Positions 23,977-32,484 of a DNA stretch of 49,101 nt are shown here, in pieces. The stretch is from Acholeplasmataceae bacterium (GTDB lineage Bacteria > Bacillota_I > Bacilli_A > Acholeplasmatales > Acholeplasmataceae). The notes beneath the pieces are model-generated. The model was given only the letters and a program-made list of their open reading frames with translations. It was not told where the DNA came from and made no database searches. Every line of letters begins with the position of its first letter. Positions within the stretch are counted from its first letter, which is position 1. The DNA lies in contig JAFGTQ010000021.1 in NCBI GenBank assembly GCA_016934015.1, forward strand, positions 1-49,101. Direction: 5' to 3'. The position numbers and the translations under genes are program-made.

Positions 23977-26175
23977 ATGGAGACATTAGTAGGACGCGTT
24001 AAGCATTATATGTTTCATAATGAACAAAATGGATATTCGATTGCAAAACTAAATATTGAAGGTCAACAAGAAGTTACAATCGTTGGCTATTTTCCCATTT
24101 TTAGTGAAGATTTTGATTATGAATTTAATGGTGAATGGGTAACACATCCAAGTTATGGTGCACAACTCAAGATCAGTTCCTACAAGCGTATGTCTGAACA
24201 ATCCAAAAGTGGTGTGATCAGTTATTTGTCTTCCTCATTTTTTCATGGGATTGGCCCCAAGACAGCTGAAAAGATTGTCGATGCATTGGGTGCAGATGCT
24301 ATCCAAAAGATTTTAGAGGATAAAAAGATTTTAAGAGAAGTTGGATTGTCGGCTGTTCGAATTGAAAAATTATACCAACAACTCAAAGAACATCAAACCA
24401 ATGAGCATATTTTAGTTGAACTTTATGGTTATGATTTAACGATGAAATTAGCTATGAAATTGATCAAGAAATATGAGTTAGCAACCTTAGAAAAGTTAAA
24501 AGAAAATCCTTATCGCTTAATAGATGAGATTGAGGGTATTGGTTTTATCAAAGCCGATGAAATCGCTCAAAAATTAGGGATTGATACCCATGATGAACGA
24601 AGAATTAAAGCTTCCATTCAATATGCATTACAACAAATTGCCTATCAGAATGGTGATTGTTATTTGACATATGATGCGTTATCAAAGATTACAAATGAAA
24701 TTTTAAGAGAAGAAGTTAATATTGAATCCATGCTTCATATCTTAGTTGAAGATCAGAAAATTGTATGTGAAGATGATCGTTATTATTTGAAACAAACCTA
24801 TATTCAAGAAATCGAATGTGCATCACACATTTTAAATATTTCAAAAACAATGTTGGAATTTGATGAAGCCTATGGAAAAACACTTCTTGATATGGTTGAA
24901 ATTGAAAGAAATATGATCTATACAGATGCACAAAAGGAAGCCATCATGACTTCTCTTCAATCTTCGATTTCCATCATCACTGGAGGACCAGGAACAGGGA
25001 AAACGACCATTATTGATGGATTATTGGAAGTTTATCGAATTTATCATCAATTAAATTATAAAAATCCACAAATCTATGAAAAAATTGGTTTAATGGCTCC
25101 AACAGGACGTGCAGCGAAACGTATGAGTGATTTACTAGACCTTGAATCTAAGACCATACATCGACATTTGGGTTATAACTATGATGGCATGTTTGGCTAT
25201 GATGCTTTCAATCAATTACCCTATGATTTAGTTATTATTGATGAAGCTTCAATGATTGATCTTAACTTAGCACATAAACTTTTTTCTGCAATTAAAACAT
25301 CATGCCAAGTTGTCATTGTTGGTGATGTTGATCAATTACCTTCTGTAGGTGCTGGTCAGTTTTTATCCGATTTAATTGAATCAAAAATGCTACCTGTCGT
25401 GAGACTCGAACAGATTCACAGACAAGCAAAAGACTCTAAAATCATTCGTTTAGCTCAGCTCGTCAATGAGCAAAATCTAAGCCCTCATGACTTGTCATCA
25501 GATCAAGATGTCTATCTTTATAAAGCACATACCAGTAAAATTATGCACGTTTTGATTGAACAAATCAAAGGTGCACTAAAAGAGGGTTATCAACTTTATG
25601 AAGACATTCAAGTATTAGCTCCTATGTATAAAGGCGATTTAGGCATTGATACTTTAAATCAAACACTCCAAGAAACCTTTAATCCAAATACCAAAGATCA
25701 AATCACTTACGGCGATAAAAATTATCGAATTGGTGATAAAGTCATTCAACTTACCAATGATCCTGAACGTCTTATTATGAATGGTGATTTAGGTGTGATT
25801 AAGGATATTCGCTATAATTCGAGTGATCAACCTTATCTCGTCGTTTCATTTGATCAACATGAAGTGACTTATGAAAAATCAGATTTAGAAGATCTCAATC
25901 TCGCTTACGCCATGAGTATTCATAAATCCCAAGGAAGTGAATATCCGATTGTCATCATGCCAATGGTTCGAAACTTCATGCACATGTTAAAAAAAGAATT
26001 AATCTATACAGCCATTACACGTGCTAAAAAATATTTAATCATTTTAGGTGACATGCAGCTTTTAATCTACGCTGCAAATCATCTATCAGAAAAAAGAAAA
26101 ACAACACTTGCTAAACGATTAAATGAAGATATTATCGTTGAACAAGAAGAACTATCACCTTATGATTTTATGTAA
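23977..26175 (+). CDS. recD2: ATP-dependent RecD2-like DNA helicase
   Basis: 5'-3' superfamily 1B helicase for DNA repair and replication-fork maintenance, 732 residues, normal for RecD2. The N-terminal half has an OB-like start and helix-hairpin-helix repeats (FFHGIGPKTAEKIVDALG, IEGIGFIKADEIAQKLG). The helicase core starts with Walker A GGPGTGKTTI near residue 336. It goes on through DEASMIDLNL, VGDVDQLPSVGAGQFL and the final AYAMSIHKSQGSEYP, with a C-terminal YTAITRAKK motif. It lacks RecB and RecC partners, as is usual for RecD2. It follows mnmA after a terminator and so probably has its own weak promoter or depends on read-through. Confidence 0.96.
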   Translation: METLVGRVKHYMFHNEQNGYSIAKLNIEGQQEVTIVGYFPIFSEDFDYEFNGEWVTHPSYGAQLKISSYKRMSEQSKSGVISYLSSSFFHGIGPKTAEKIVDALGADAIQKILEDKKILREVGLSAVRIEKLYQQLKEHQTNEHILVELYGYDLTMKLAMKLIKKYELATLEKLKENPYRLIDEIEGIGFIKADEIAQKLGIDTHDERRIKASIQYALQQIAYQNGDCYLTYDALSKITNEILREEVNIESMLHILVEDQKIVCEDDRYYLKQTYIQEIECASHILNISKTMLEFDEAYGKTLLDMVEIERNMIYTDAQKEAIMTSLQSSISIITGGPGTGKTTIIDGLLEVYRIYHQLNYKNPQIYEKIGLMAPTGRAAKRMSDLLDLESKTIHRHLGYNYDGMFGYDAFNQLPYDLVIIDEASMIDLNLAHKLFSAIKTSCQVVIVGDVDQLPSVGAGQFLSDLIESKMLPVVRLEQIHRQAKDSKIIRLAQLVNEQNLSPHDLSSDQDVYLYKAHTSKIMHVLIEQIKGALKEGYQLYEDIQVLAPMYKGDLGIDTLNQTLQETFNPNTKDQITYGDKNYRIGDKVIQLTNDPERLIMNGDLGVIKDIRYNSSDQPYLVVSFDQHEVTYEKSDLEDLNLAYAMSIHKSQGSEYPIVIMPMVRNFMHMLKKELIYTAITRAKKYLIILGDMQLLIYAANHLSEKRKTTLAKRLNEDIIVEQEELSPYDFM

Positions 26176-26179
26176 AAAT

Positions 26180-26205
26180 AAAGAAGGAACCGAAGTTCCT
26201 TCTTT
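26180..26205. terminator. Bidirectional terminator between recD2 and glgC
   Basis: AAAGAAGGAAC (26180-26190), loop CGAA, GTTCCTTCTTT (26195-26205). A perfect 11-base stem touching the glgC stop codon. Confidence 0.9.
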
Positions 26206-27431
26206 TATTCAAGCGTTGAACCGCTTGGAATATGTTTCGATGTAAACTTACCTGTTTTAAAGATCCGGCAATTTCGACCAATCGTTGTATTTGATGGAAT
26301 GACTGCACCTTTTTCGATTACAGTAATACCAGTTCTAAGTAAATCAGGTTTCGCTTTATTTGGTGTTAGGTCATCACCATAGCCAACATAAGTGTTTCTT
26401 CCGATAATAACTTTCTTATCGATGATACTGCGGTGAACAGTGACTAAATCACCGATGATAACATTATTGAGAATGACACTATCTTTGATGACGGCACCTT
26501 TTCCAACTCTAACTCCTGGACTTAATACAGAATTAATGACGGCGCCTTCAATCACACAACCATTTGATACAAGGCTGTTGTGTAAGGTAGCTTCACTGGA
26601 GACTTTAACAGGAGGTAAATCTTCACTCTTTGTATAGACTTTCCATGTTGGATCGTATAGATCAAGTTCTGTGTAATCTTTCGTCATTTGTAAATTCGTA
26701 TCTAAATATGAATCATAAGTACCGACGTCCATCCAATAATCTTTAAATAGATAAGCATAAACTTCTTTTTTAGTTGACTCGATTAAATGCGGAATAATAT
26801 GTTTACCAAAATCTAAGTCTTCTTGTTTAATTTCAAGTAAGACTTTTTTAAGTAGTTCAAAATCAAACAAATAGATTCCCATCGATGCGAGGTTTGATGT
26901 TGAAGTCTTTGGTTTTTCTTCAAAATGAATAATTTCATCATGCTCATTGGTAGACATGATACCAAATCTTGAGACTTCTTCTTGAGGTACGGGTTGACAA
27001 GCAATCGTTAAAGATGCATTTTTTTCTATATGCACTTGAATCATTTTACGGTAATCCATCTTATAAATATGGTCACCAGAAAGAATTAAGACATATTTTG
27101 GTGTCCGTCTTTCAATGAATTCAAGGTTTTTTAATACAGCATCGGCAGTGCCTAAATACCAATAATTATGGGGTTGTAGTAGCGTAACAGAAGAATCTCT
27201 TCGATCTAGGTCCCATGGTTTTCCACTTCCGATATGTTCATTTAATGAGAGTGGAAGATATTGTGTTAATATCCCAATGTCATAAATGCCTGATTGAGTA
27301 CAATTACTTAATGCAAAATCAATGATTCTAAATTTACCAGCAAAAGGCATCGCTGGTTTACTTCGTCTTTGGGATAGGATATCTAATCGAGATCCTTTAC
27401 CTCCAGCAAGGATTAAAGCTAAAGTTTCCAT
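26205..27431 (-). CDS. glgC: Glucose-1-phosphate adenylyltransferase
   Basis: Makes ADP-glucose from glucose 1-phosphate and ATP, the committed step of bacterial glycogen synthesis. It has 408 residues. The N-terminus shows LILAGGKGSRLDILS with the nucleotide loop, then RRSKPAMPFAGKFRIIDFALSN (key SKPAMPF) and LSGDHIYKMDY with the metal-binding Asp. GIMSTN, EEKP and the YWMDVGT substrate motif follow. The C-terminal third is a left-handed beta helix with hexapeptide-like repeats. It starts 4 bases after glgA on the same transcript. No glgB, glgD or glgP lies in the window. Confidence 0.94.
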   Translation of the reverse strand: METLALILAGGKGSRLDILSQRRSKPAMPFAGKFRIIDFALSNCTQSGIYDIGILTQYLPLSLNEHIGSGKPWDLDRRDSSVTLLQPHNYWYLGTADAVLKNLEFIERRTPKYVLILSGDHIYKMDYRKMIQVHIEKNASLTIACQPVPQEEVSRFGIMSTNEHDEIIHFEEKPKTSTSNLASMGIYLFDFELLKKVLLEIKQEDLDFGKHIIPHLIESTKKEVYAYLFKDYWMDVGTYDSYLDTNLQMTKDYTELDLYDPTWKVYTKSEDLPPVKVSSEATLHNSLVSNGCVIEGAVINSVLSPGVRVGKGAVIKDSVILNNVIIGDLVTVHRSIIDKKVIIGRNTYVGYGDDLTPNKAKPDLLRTGITVIEKGAVIPSNTTIGRNCRIFKTGKFTSKHIPSGSTLE

Positions 27432-27435
27432 TTCT

Positions 27436-28863
27436 TCACACTCCTAATATATTTTGGTAAATCTCTTCGTAAGCTAAAGCCATTTGTTTCAAACTATTAT
27501 CTTGTTTCATTGCTTGAATAACGAGCTTGTTCCAAATTTTTGGTTGATCTTTATAAAGATGAATTGCTTCAAATAATTTTTCTTTAAATTCGAAAGCATC
27601 ATAGTTTCTAAATGAGAATCCTGTACCTTCACCGGTGTACATGTTATATGGTAATACGGTATCTTTAAGTCCACCAGTTTCTCTGACTAATGGCAGTGAA
27701 CCATAGCGCATTGCGATGAGTTGGCCAAGACCGCAAGGTTCAAATCTTGAAGGCATCATGAAGATATCAGAAGCTGCGTATAATTTATGTGCAATAGTTT
27801 CATTAAATCCAATATAATTGCTGACACGATTTGGATATTTATTAGATAAGTAGCGGAAGAAGTCTTGGTAAGAATCATTACCTGACCCCATTAAAACAAA
27901 TCTTGCATTACTATATTCCACAACTTCCTCTAAAGTTCTTGTCATCAAATTAATCCCTTTTTGCGTTGCGAGTCGGCCAATATAAACCACTAAAGGTTCA
28001 TTTAAGTCTACATCAAGATTAAAGTGATGTAAGATAGCTTCTTTATTTGCTAATTTACCTTTGCGATATGTCTTTAAATTATAAGTCTTATCAATCATAA
28101 AATCCGTATTTGGATTATAAATATCTGTATCGATACCATTTAAAATACCGACGAAATCTTTTTGCCGATTATTCAATGCACCATCAAGTGTAAATCCAAA
28201 TTCACTAGTCATGACTTCGTCACGATAAGAAGGACTGACTGTATTAATTTTCGTTGCTCTTTCAATCGCAGCTTTCATAAAGTTTACACGTTCAAAATGA
28301 ATATAAGTGTAATTAAAATCAGTATTGAAAAAACGCGATACAAATGTGTCAAATGAACCTTGATATTCCAAATTATGAATGGAATAAAGCGTGTGAATAC
28401 TATAATATGAATCATTTTGATGACGATAATGCTCATCGAGTAAATATGGAACCATACCTGTTTGCCAATCATTTAAATGTAAAATTTGTGGATAGAATTC
28501 AATCGCTCGCATAGCCTCTAAAATGGCATAGGAGAAACAAGAAAATCTTTCTGCATCATCACTATATCCATAGAGAAGATCACGTTCAAAATAATGCATG
28601 TTTTGAACAAAAATATAATCAATATCTTCATGTGTTAATGAAAAAAGGATCACAATGGTTTCTAACCCGCCAAACTTTATGGGAAACCGAGCGAGTTCTG
28701 TCATTTTTTGGTGATGTTTGGAAATCTGTTTGTAATAAGGTGTTATTATTTTGACTTCATGACCTAGTTTTTTCAATGATTTTGGCAAGAAATAAGCCAT
28801 ATCAGCGAGTCCACCAGTTTTACTGAATGGATAGGCTTCAGCACTACAAAAAAGAATTTTCAT
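27436..28863 (-). CDS. glgA: Glycogen synthase (ADP-glucose)
   Basis: GT5 glycosyltransferase that extends alpha-1,4-glucan from ADP-glucose, 475 residues, normal length. The N-terminal binding loop is SKTGGLAD (residues 14-21), the HLNDWQTGMVP stretch follows, and the C-terminal half has YIGRLATQKGINLM and MPSRFEPCGLGQLIAM with the catalytic E-P-C-G-L motif. It is the first gene of the glgA-glgC unit. Its promoter contains a weak cre-like palindrome between the -35 and -10 elements, which suggests that glycogen storage answers to carbon supply. Confidence 0.95.
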   Translation of the reverse strand: MKILFCSAEAYPFSKTGGLADMAYFLPKSLKKLGHEVKIITPYYKQISKHHQKMTELARFPIKFGGLETIVILFSLTHEDIDYIFVQNMHYFERDLLYGYSDDAERFSCFSYAILEAMRAIEFYPQILHLNDWQTGMVPYLLDEHYRHQNDSYYSIHTLYSIHNLEYQGSFDTFVSRFFNTDFNYTYIHFERVNFMKAAIERATKINTVSPSYRDEVMTSEFGFTLDGALNNRQKDFVGILNGIDTDIYNPNTDFMIDKTYNLKTYRKGKLANKEAILHHFNLDVDLNEPLVVYIGRLATQKGINLMTRTLEEVVEYSNARFVLMGSGNDSYQDFFRYLSNKYPNRVSNYIGFNETIAHKLYAASDIFMMPSRFEPCGLGQLIAMRYGSLPLVRETGGLKDTVLPYNMYTGEGTGFSFRNYDAFEFKEKLFEAIHLYKDQPKIWNKLVIQAMKQDNSLKQMALAYEEIYQNILGV

Positions 28864-28905
28864 CGAATCACCTTCTTGTCTATATTTTATGATTCTATAT
28901 ACTTA

Positions 28906-28934
28906 ATTATAGACTATGGAACCGGTTTTAGCAA
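28906..28934 (-). promoter_or_regulatory. Promoter of glgA-glgC with a weak cre-like palindrome
   Basis: Minus strand TTGCTA (28929-28934), 17 bases, TATAAT (28906-28911). TAAAACCGGTTCCA (28917-28930) overlaps the -35 and spacer and fits about 12 of 14 positions of a degenerate cre consensus. Confidence 0.5.
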
Positions 28935-28973
28935 CCAAAGATAAAACTTATCATTGTAATTAACGCATAGTGA

Positions 28974-29003
28974 TTGATGATTTAAAGGTTCTTGTGATAT
29001 ACT
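28974..29003 (+). promoter_or_regulatory. Promoter of the Nudix-HD operon
   Basis: TTGATG (28974-28979), 18 bases, TATACT (28998-29003) with extended TG. Confidence 0.55.
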
Positions 29004-29033
29004 TTAAGAAAATATGCGACGGGAGATGGTTTT

Positions 29034-29447
29034 ATGGTGAAAGAAAAATCCTGCGGCGCAGTCATTTTTAGAAAACATCAAAATTCTTATCAATTTATGA
29101 TCATTAAACAACGCTTTGGCCTACATTTTGGGTTTCCAAAAGGACATGTTGAAAAAAATGAGAGTGAATTGATGACCGCAAAAAGGGAAGTTAAAGAAGA
29201 AGTAGGGTTAGACATTAAAATTTTTGAGCATTTAAGAGATGTCACAAATTATCACCCAAGACCTTCAGTTTCAAAAGAAGTGGTCTATTTTCTTGCAGAA
29301 GCTACTTCCGATCAGGTAATTCTCCAAAAAGATGAAGTTGATCAAGCAATATGGGTAGATCAAGATGATGTCTTAAATAAACTCACCTACGAAACAGACA
29401 AACATATTTTTAGAAATCTTCTTGAGAAAGCGAAACTACATGGATAA
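29034..29447 (+). CDS. Nudix hydrolase, Ap4A-hydrolase-like
   Basis: Pyrophosphohydrolase, 137 residues. The Nudix box GHVEKNESELMTAKREVKEEVGL fits GX5EX7REUXEEXGU (key parts GHVEKNE and REVKEEVG). The opening KSCGAVIFR and FGFPKGH before the box are typical of diadenosine tetraphosphate hydrolases and RppH-like enzymes. The ribosome site is GGGAGAT. The gene overlaps the following HD gene by 8 bases. The exact substrate (Ap4A, 5'-capped RNA or a damaged nucleotide) is not decided by the sequence. Confidence 0.9.
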   Translation: MVKEKSCGAVIFRKHQNSYQFMIIKQRFGLHFGFPKGHVEKNESELMTAKREVKEEVGLDIKIFEHLRDVTNYHPRPSVSKEVVYFLAEATSDQVILQKDEVDQAIWVDQDDVLNKLTYETDKHIFRNLLEKAKLHG

Positions 29448-30060
29448 AATTCTTCTTGACTATTTACATCATCAAATTATTCCAAAGTACAAATCTTTGG
29501 ATGAGGCTCATCAAATTGAACATGTTGAACAAGTAATCCATGATGCACTAAAAATTGCGAGAGATTATCATGTGAACCTTGATATGGTTTATGTCATTGC
29601 ATGTTTTCATGATCTAGGTTTACTGATCGATCGAAAAATACACCATATCATTGGTGGCGAAATGCTAGTGAGTGATCAGATGATTCAATCATATTTTAAT
29701 TCAGAAGAAATTCATTTAATGAAAGAAGCGATTGAAGATCATCGCGCTTCTAATGAAAATCCTCCAAGAAGCATTTATGGAAAAATCATCGCTGAAGCTG
29801 ATCGAAATTTAGATCCTTTGACCATTTTCAAAAGAACCATTCAATTTGGCTTAAGTCATTATGGTCAACTTACGATAGACGAACATTTAGAAAGAGCATA
29901 CACACATATTAATGAAAAATATGGTCCTAACGGATATCTCAAATTATGGTTAAATACAGAGCAAAATCAGGCAGGTTTAATGAAAATTCATATGCTTTTA
30001 AATAACAAATCTCAACTTATAAACATTCTTCAACAAATCTATGACGAAATTGAAAAATAA
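29440..30060 (+). CDS. HD domain phosphohydrolase
   Basis: Metal-dependent phosphohydrolase of the HD superfamily, 206 residues from the ATG at 29440. A TTG at 29422 is also in frame. Metal ligands are visible in HQIEHVEQV (about residues 22-30) and ACFHDLGLL (the HD pair, about residue 55), and a further His is in the helix before EDHRASNENPP. The size and the R-A-S-x-N-P-P stretch fit YpgQ/YedJ-like nucleotide pyrophosphatases. It overlaps the Nudix gene, so the two probably act on nucleotides together. Confidence 0.85.
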   Translation: MDKILLDYLHHQIIPKYKSLDEAHQIEHVEQVIHDALKIARDYHVNLDMVYVIACFHDLGLLIDRKIHHIIGGEMLVSDQMIQSYFNSEEIHLMKEAIEDHRASNENPPRSIYGKIIAEADRNLDPLTIFKRTIQFGLSHYGQLTIDEHLERAYTHINEKYGPNGYLKLWLNTEQNQAGLMKIHMLLNNKSQLINILQQIYDEIEK

Positions 30061-30093
30061 TCCAATTTTGTCATTTTTTTTATACGTGAATTA

Positions 30094-30125
30094 TGTTACA
30101 ATGTTTCTGTAAGAAAACGTTTACA
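30094..30125 (+). promoter_or_regulatory. Extended -10 promoter and cre site of ald
   Basis: TGTTACAAT with the hexamer at 30097-30102. Nine bases downstream lies AGAAAACGTTTACA (30112-30125), a near-perfect CcpA site within the palindrome TGTAAGAAAACGTTTACA. It covers the transcription start, so repression is expected. The same module occurs before the CBS gene. Confidence 0.7.
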
Positions 30126-30141
30126 TTTTAAGGAGAGAAAC

Positions 30142-31245
30142 ATGATTGTAGGAACTGTAAAAGAAGTTAAGAACAATGAATTTCGCATTGGTCTAACACC
30201 AAGTAGTGTGCGTGAATATGTGCACCATGGTCACCAAGTATTAGTTGAAACTAATGCAGGTATGGGTGCGGGTTTCACAGACGCAGAATATGAAGCTGCA
30301 GGAGCAGAAATCGTTAAAAAAGCTGCAGATGTATGGAAAAGATCAGATATGATCGTTAAAGTAAAAGAACCATTAGAATCAGAATTTGGTTATCTTAGAG
30401 AAGGTTTATTACTTTATACGTATCTTCATCTAGCAGCAAATGAAGCATTAACACATGCTTTAATTCAATCGAAGACACAAGCGGTTGCTTATGAAACGAT
30501 TATGTTGTCTGATGGTTCACTTCCTTGTTTAAAACCAATGAGTGAAGTTGCTGGTCGCTTGAGTGCTATTGAAGGAGCAAAACATCTAGAAAAGCCTTTT
30601 GGCGGAAGTGGTGTGCTCGTTTCTGGTGTTCCAGGTGTCCCAGGAGCTAAGGCAGCAATTATTGGTGCTGGTGTCGTCGGAGAAAATGCACTCAAAATGC
30701 TCGTTGGAATGGGTGCTGATGTCACAGTGTTGGATGTCAATTTAAACAAATTAACATACCTAGATGACATTTACGGTAATCGTATTAAAACATTATTTAG
30801 TAGTTCAGATAATATCGAACATGCTGTTACTGAAGCTGATATAGTCGTCGGTGCAGTGTTACTACCAGGAGCAAAAGCACCTAAATTAATTAAGCGTTCA
30901 TATTATAAGAAAATGAAACCAGGTAGTGTCATCGTCGATGTGGCGATTGACCAAGGTGGATCAACTGAAGTATCTAAAGCTACTTATCATGATAATCCAA
31001 CTTATGTTGTCGATGGTATTATTCATTACACTGTCGCGAATATGCCAGGTGCTGTACCAAGAACTTCAACGATTGCTTTAAACAATGCAACGTTAAAATA
31101 TGGTTTAATGATTGCTGATTTAGGGTTAGATATTGCGATGAATCGTTCAGAACCTTTAAAATTAGGGGTCAATATCTATCAAGGTAATTGCACATGCATC
31201 GGTGTATGCGAAGCATTTAATCTTGAATACGTTCATCTTGGATAA
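30142..31245 (+). CDS. ald: Alanine dehydrogenase
   Basis: NAD-dependent interconversion of L-alanine with pyruvate and ammonia, 367 residues, typical length. The N-terminal signature KEVKNNEFRIGLTP, the catalytic lysine in VKVKEPL (Lys75) and the catalytic histidine in TYLHLAAN (His96) are present. The Rossmann motif IIGAGVVGENAL (about 173-184) follows the glycine-rich VSGVPGVPGAKA. The 5' region carries a cre site, so alanine use or formation is probably under catabolite control. It is a single gene closed by a strong terminator. Confidence 0.96.
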   Translation: MIVGTVKEVKNNEFRIGLTPSSVREYVHHGHQVLVETNAGMGAGFTDAEYEAAGAEIVKKAADVWKRSDMIVKVKEPLESEFGYLREGLLLYTYLHLAANEALTHALIQSKTQAVAYETIMLSDGSLPCLKPMSEVAGRLSAIEGAKHLEKPFGGSGVLVSGVPGVPGAKAAIIGAGVVGENALKMLVGMGADVTVLDVNLNKLTYLDDIYGNRIKTLFSSSDNIEHAVTEADIVVGAVLLPGAKAPKLIKRSYYKKMKPGSVIVDVAIDQGGSTEVSKATYHDNPTYVVDGIIHYTVANMPGAVPRTSTIALNNATLKYGLMIADLGLDIAMNRSEPLKLGVNIYQGNCTCIGVCEAFNLEYVHLG

Positions 31246-31253
31246 ATTAATAT

Positions 31254-31284
31254 GGTGGCTTTCAAAAGAAAGCCACCTTTCTTT
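31254..31284 (+). terminator. Terminator after ald
   Basis: GGTGGCTTTC (31254-31263), loop AAAA, GAAAGCCACC (31268-31277), then a T-rich tail. Confidence 0.9.
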
Positions 31285-31302
31285 ACATGGTTCATATTTT
31301 AG

Positions 31303-31331
31303 TTGGAATTTCAAACCATATAGCGTATAAT
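31303..31331 (+). promoter_or_regulatory. Promoter of the acyltransferase-symporter operon
   Basis: TTGGAA (31303-31308), 17 bases, TATAAT (31326-31331). Confidence 0.75.
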
Positions 31332-31351
31332 AGGTCGTAAGGAGTAATGAT

Positions 31352-32482
31352 ATGAGACTAAGAGAAGAATTGGGTCGACTTGGCCTGCGCATCGTATTTT
31401 ATCCCAAATTTAAGTTTAAGTTTGCGTATCATAATTTTGATCCTAAGCGCAAAGAACCCTATTTTTTAGTTGGTAATCATGCTTCGCTCTATGATCCATT
31501 GTATGTGGGGATGAACTTAAAACACTATCCATATCCAGTTGCAGCAAACCTATTGTATACACAACCACTCATGCGGTTTGCATTAACTAAGATTGTGACC
31601 TCTATTCCAAAAAGAAAAGGTCAAAGTGACATTCAAACCATCCGAAGTATATTAAAGGCTTTTAAAGAAGATAAGAGAGGTATTATGATTTTCCCTGAAG
31701 GAAATTCATCTTACTTTGGTGAAGAGACACCGACAGATTTTCAAAGTACTGCAAAACTTGTCAAAAAAGTTGGTGAAGATTTAGTATACGCTAGAATCAG
31801 TGGTGGATATTTAGCATCACCAAGATGGGGAAAATTTAGAAAAAAAGGGCATTTTCAAATTGATTATGAACTTTTAATGTCAAAAGAACAAATCATTGAA
31901 GCCAGCCTAGAACAAATTGAACAAGTATTATCAGATGCCATCAAGTTTAATGATTATGATTGGAATCGCAAAGAAAAAATCATCTATCGATCCAATCAAA
32001 AAGCTATTGGACTTGAGTCATACCTTTATTATTGTCCAATATGTCATCATTCACAAACCATTGAGACCGATAAAAATGATATATATTGTCATGAATGTGG
32101 AAAAATTGCAACAATCAATGACTATGAATTTTTAGAAGGTTTGCCTTTTGATAATTTAGTAGCATGGGATCATTTACAAAAAGAAGCCTTAAGAAATATA
32201 CTGAAAGAGCCTGTGTATTCATCTGGAGAATTGCTTGAAATAGATTTTAAGAAAAACAAAAGAATTTCACTTGGACTATCAAAATTGGAACTCATCCATC
32301 AGTCGCTTCACATTAAGACAAAAAATGTTGAGTTTTCATTTCCGGTAAAAGAAATTGAAGGAATCGTATTAACGCAAAAACAATACATCTCATTTGATGT
32401 TAACAATATAACGTATTTACTCAAACTCAAAGATTGCAAACTATTCCTTGATGCAATCACATACCTAAAGGAGAACAATTAA
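31352..32482 (+). CDS. PlsC-like 1-acylglycerol-3-phosphate acyltransferase with a zinc ribbon
   Basis: Lysophospholipid acyltransferase family protein, 376 residues. The N-terminal half (about 1-200) is the PlsC domain, with the catalytic NHASLYDP (H-x4-D motif) near residue 45 and the substrate motif FPEGNSS near 114. After that comes a zinc ribbon, CPIC near residue 229 and CHEC near 247, and a C-terminal domain of about 110 residues with no family recognised. The extension is absent from the usual PlsC (about 240 residues). The gene ends 2 bases before a GltS-like symporter gene, so both form an operon. The natural acceptor lipid is inferred only from the family. Confidence 0.85.
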   Translation: MRLREELGRLGLRIVFYPKFKFKFAYHNFDPKRKEPYFLVGNHASLYDPLYVGMNLKHYPYPVAANLLYTQPLMRFALTKIVTSIPKRKGQSDIQTIRSILKAFKEDKRGIMIFPEGNSSYFGEETPTDFQSTAKLVKKVGEDLVYARISGGYLASPRWGKFRKKGHFQIDYELLMSKEQIIEASLEQIEQVLSDAIKFNDYDWNRKEKIIYRSNQKAIGLESYLYYCPICHHSQTIETDKNDIYCHECGKIATINDYEFLEGLPFDNLVAWDHLQKEALRNILKEPVYSSGELLEIDFKKNKRISLGLSKLELIHQSLHIKTKNVEFSFPVKEIEGIVLTQKQYISFDVNNITYLLKLKDCKLFLDAITYLKENN

Positions 32483-32484
32483 CA

